Assembly: GCA_018894775.1 (NCBI GenBank)
Contig: JAHIPG010000126.1
Location: 1-6,757 of the forward strand
Source: Nanobdellota archaeon
Lineage (GTDB): Archaea; Nanobdellota; Nanobdellia; SCGC-AAA011-G17; VGLX01
Length of the DNA: 6,757 nucleotides
Direction of reading: 5' to 3'
Shown here: positions 4,850 to 6,757 of the stretch, piece after piece
How positions within the stretch are numbered: position 1 is the first letter of the stretch
How the letters are laid out: every line of letters begins with the position of its first letter
Program-made: the position numbers and the translations under genes
The notes under the pieces: model-generated
The model's database searches: none
The model's input: only the letters and a program-made list of their open reading frames with translations
What the model was told of the DNA's origin: nothing

Positions 4850-6757
4850 TTATTGGTTTTCGCCTAAACCTTTTCTTTGTCTTATCTGTTTGACAACCTT
4901 ATCAGTTAATGCTTCAGGCAGCTTCTGGAATTCTTGATCTACGATGAAGTAGTTTCCTCTTCCACCTGTTGCTGATCTCAATTCTGATGCGATTCCAAAC
5001 ATTTCTGCTACAGGGAGTTTTGCTTTTACGACTACTTGTGCCCCTTGTTGGTCCATGCTTAACAATTGTCCTCTCTTGTTGGATACCAGCTTGGATATTT
5101 CTCCCATGTATTCGTCTGGACCTTCAATCTGTAATAGCTGTAATGGTTCAAAGATTATTGTTCCTGCCTGTGACATCGCTCCCCTTATAGATTCTCTGAC
5201 AGCAGGGTATACCTGTGCTGGTCCCCTGTGGATTGCGTCTTCGTGTAGTTTGGTATCAACCAGGTTTACCTTAATTCTCATACAGGGTTCTCTTGCTAAT
5301 GGGCCTCCATCCATGACTTGTTCGAAAGCGTCCATCACCATTTCTATGATTTCTCCTATGTGTACTTCTCCTCTTGTTTGATCGAATAGCACGTTTCCTT
5401 TGTATACTTGTCTTAACTGCCTTGCTTCTTTCATAGGTATTCCTAATTCAGCTAGCTTTTGGAATGTTGCCATATCTTTTTTCTTGATTCTACCCTCTGG
5501 TATTTCCCCTTCTTTGATTACTTTATATATTTCATCAGATAAGGGTTCTACTATGCAATAGAACTTGTTGTGTTTGTTTGGGCTTTTTCCTTCAACTTCT
5601 GGTGATTTTTTGTTTATTGTTTCCCTATATACAACAATAGGCGGACTTGTTATAACATCAAGGTCTTTTTCTGATTTAATCCTGTTTTCTATGACTTCTA
5701 GATGCAGTTCTCCCATACCACTTATCAGGTTTTCTCCTGTTTCTTCATTGATTTCTACAAATAATGTAGGATCTTCTTTGTTTACAGTCTTCAATACTTC
5801 TACAAGTTTTGGAAGGTCCGCTGGTGATTTTGCTTCGATAGATTTTGTAACTACTGGTTCGAATATGTGTTTTAATGATTCGAATGGTTCTAATGGCACA
5901 CTTGATACTGTCTCTCCTGCAAAAGTATCTTTAAGTCCTACTATTCCGCAGATATTTCCTGCTTTGACTTCATCTACCTGCATTCTTTGTGCACCTTTGT
6001 AGATTGATATTTGCTGCAGTCTAATTGTTCTTTTTGCCATGTTCATGATCAATTCTTGGCCTTGTCTCAAGGTTCCTGAGAATAAACGTCCTGCGCTGAC
6101 TTCTCCTGCATGCTTATCTACAACAATTTTTGTTACAACAAATGCTACAATTCCATTTGGGTCACAGTTCACTAATGATTTTCCTTCTTCACTCTCTAGA
6201 TCACCATGCCATATTTTTGGCACCCTATATTTCTGTGCATCCATAGGGTTAGGGTGATGATTTATTACCATGTCTAATATTACTTTGTGTATTGGAGCTT
6301 TCTTTGCTAACGGCTTGAAATCATCATTTTGGTATGCTTCAATTATATCTTTGAATGTTATTCCTGATTTTTTCATATAAGCAAAAGATACAGCCCAGTT
6401 ATGGAATGCTGATCCGAATGCAACAGATCCATCCTGGATACTTACTTTCCATTTATCCTTGAATTCTTTTGGTGCTGTCTGTTCAATGAATTCATTTACA
6501 GATGCAATTATGCCTACAAATTTTTGTTGCATAGCTTCTGGTGTCAGCTTAACTTCTTTAATCAGCCTGTCAACTTTATTGATAAACAAGACTGGCTTTA
6601 CTCTTTCTTTCAATGCTTGTCTAAGCACAGTTTCTGTTTGAGGCATGATTCCTTCTACTGCGCAACAGAGTACGATTGCTCCATCCACAGCCCTCATAGC
6701 CCTTGTTACATCTCCACTAAAATCTATATGTCCGGGTGTATCAATCATGTTGATCAG
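4850..6757 (-). CDS. fusA: Archaeal translation elongation factor 2 (EF-2), N-terminus cut by window edge
   Basis: EF-2 is the GTPase that moves tRNAs and mRNA through the ribosome. The visible 635 residues begin LINMIDTPGH; numbered from that Met, the G3 motif DTPGH is at 3-7, G4 NKVD at 57-60 and a G5-like GSAFHNW at 112-118. Next come domain II (about 195-300), domain III with the SGMGELHLEV signature (343-352), domain IV (about 380-545) and domain V ending QIRQRKGLGENQ. The domain IV loop LHEDAIHRGPAQ (501-512) contains H507, the histidine converted to diphthamide in archaea and eukaryotes, which separates it from bacterial EF-G. About 95 residues including the P-loop and switch I lie beyond position 6757, so the Met at 6748 is internal and not the start. 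Full length would be about 730 residues, normal for the family. It has its own U-rich terminator. Confidence 0.97.
   Translation of the reverse strand: MINMIDTPGHIDFSGDVTRAMRAVDGAIVLCCAVEGIMPQTETVLRQALKERVKPVLFINKVDRLIKEVKLTPEAMQQKFVGIIASVNEFIEQTAPKEFKDKWKVSIQDGSVAFGSAFHNWAVSFAYMKKSGITFKDIIEAYQNDDFKPLAKKAPIHKVILDMVINHHPNPMDAQKYRVPKIWHGDLESEEGKSLVNCDPNGIVAFVVTKIVVDKHAGEVSAGRLFSGTLRQGQELIMNMAKRTIRLQQISIYKGAQRMQVDEVKAGNICGIVGLKDTFAGETVSSVPLEPFESLKHIFEPVVTKSIEAKSPADLPKLVEVLKTVNKEDPTLFVEINEETGENLISGMGELHLEVIENRIKSEKDLDVITSPPIVVYRETINKKSPEVEGKSPNKHNKFYCIVEPLSDEIYKVIKEGEIPEGRIKKKDMATFQKLAELGIPMKEARQLRQVYKGNVLFDQTRGEVHIGEIIEMVMDAFEQVMDGGPLAREPCMRIKVNLVDTKLHEDAIHRGPAQVYPAVRESIRGAMSQAGTIIFEPLQLLQIEGPDEYMGEISKLVSNKRGQLLSMDQQGAQVVVKAKLPVAEMFGIASELRSATGGRGNYFIVDQEFQKLPEALTDKVVKQIRQRKGLGENQ

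Noticed and set aside
4969..6641. Several plus-strand open frames within the EF-2 gene
   Set aside because: They are short, mutually overlapping and opposite a highly conserved coding gene; none has an initiation signal or recognisable domain.
6740..6757. Met at 6748 as the EF-2 start
   Set aside because: The frame stays open to the edge and reads LINMIDTPGH, an internal EF-2 motif; the P-loop part of the protein must lie beyond the window.

Overview
The window looks like a piece of a low-GC archaeal chromosome, most likely from a DPANN-type (Woesearchaeota/Nanoarchaeota-like) lineage. The archaeal evidence is an EF-2 (not EF-G) with the diphthamide loop, a small archaeal presenilin-type GxGD protease, TATA boxes 26-30 bp upstream of several start codons with no Shine-Dalgarno (leaderless transcription), and U-rich terminators. 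The DPANN placement is weaker. It rests on my recollection that the 'CTDSDGG...YxCPxGC' cysteine module and the six-cysteine membrane protein ending in a 'YCHGELKEAIYE' helix recur in those genomes.

Layout: (1) 1-921, minus strand: a three-helix membrane protein with a long cytoplasmic coiled coil, overlapped by 8 nt by a second membrane-protein gene that runs off the left edge. (2) 922-1017: a compact divergent promoter region. (3) 1018-1803, plus strand: a nine-helix presenilin/SPP-family aspartyl protease homologue with YD, GGGD and a PAM(P) form of the PAL motif. (4) about 1814-3240, minus strand: an IS605/IS1341-type element carrying only tnpB, with a structured right end that is probably the omega (re)RNA gene. 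There is no tnpA. The TnpB lacks the usual RuvC-II glutamate at its normal place. (5) 3351-3830, plus strand: a secreted, cysteine-rich, acidic-stalk protein anchored by one C-terminal helix, and the only gene here with a full Shine-Dalgarno. (6) 3846-4784, minus strand: a two-gene unit of a lipoprotein and a six-cysteine bitopic membrane protein, both uncharacterised. (7) 4850-6757, minus strand: elongation factor 2, cut at its N-terminus by the window edge.

Apart from EF-2 and TnpB, everything is cell-envelope: five of the seven protein genes encode membrane, secreted or lipid-anchored products, two of them with exactly six extracytoplasmic cysteines. No common pathway can be demonstrated from the sequence. 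I saw no tRNA, rRNA or CRISPR array. The most notable points are the TnpB-only element with its predicted guide RNA reading into the presenilin gene's 3' end, the altered TnpB active site, and the overlapping coiled-coil/membrane gene pair.
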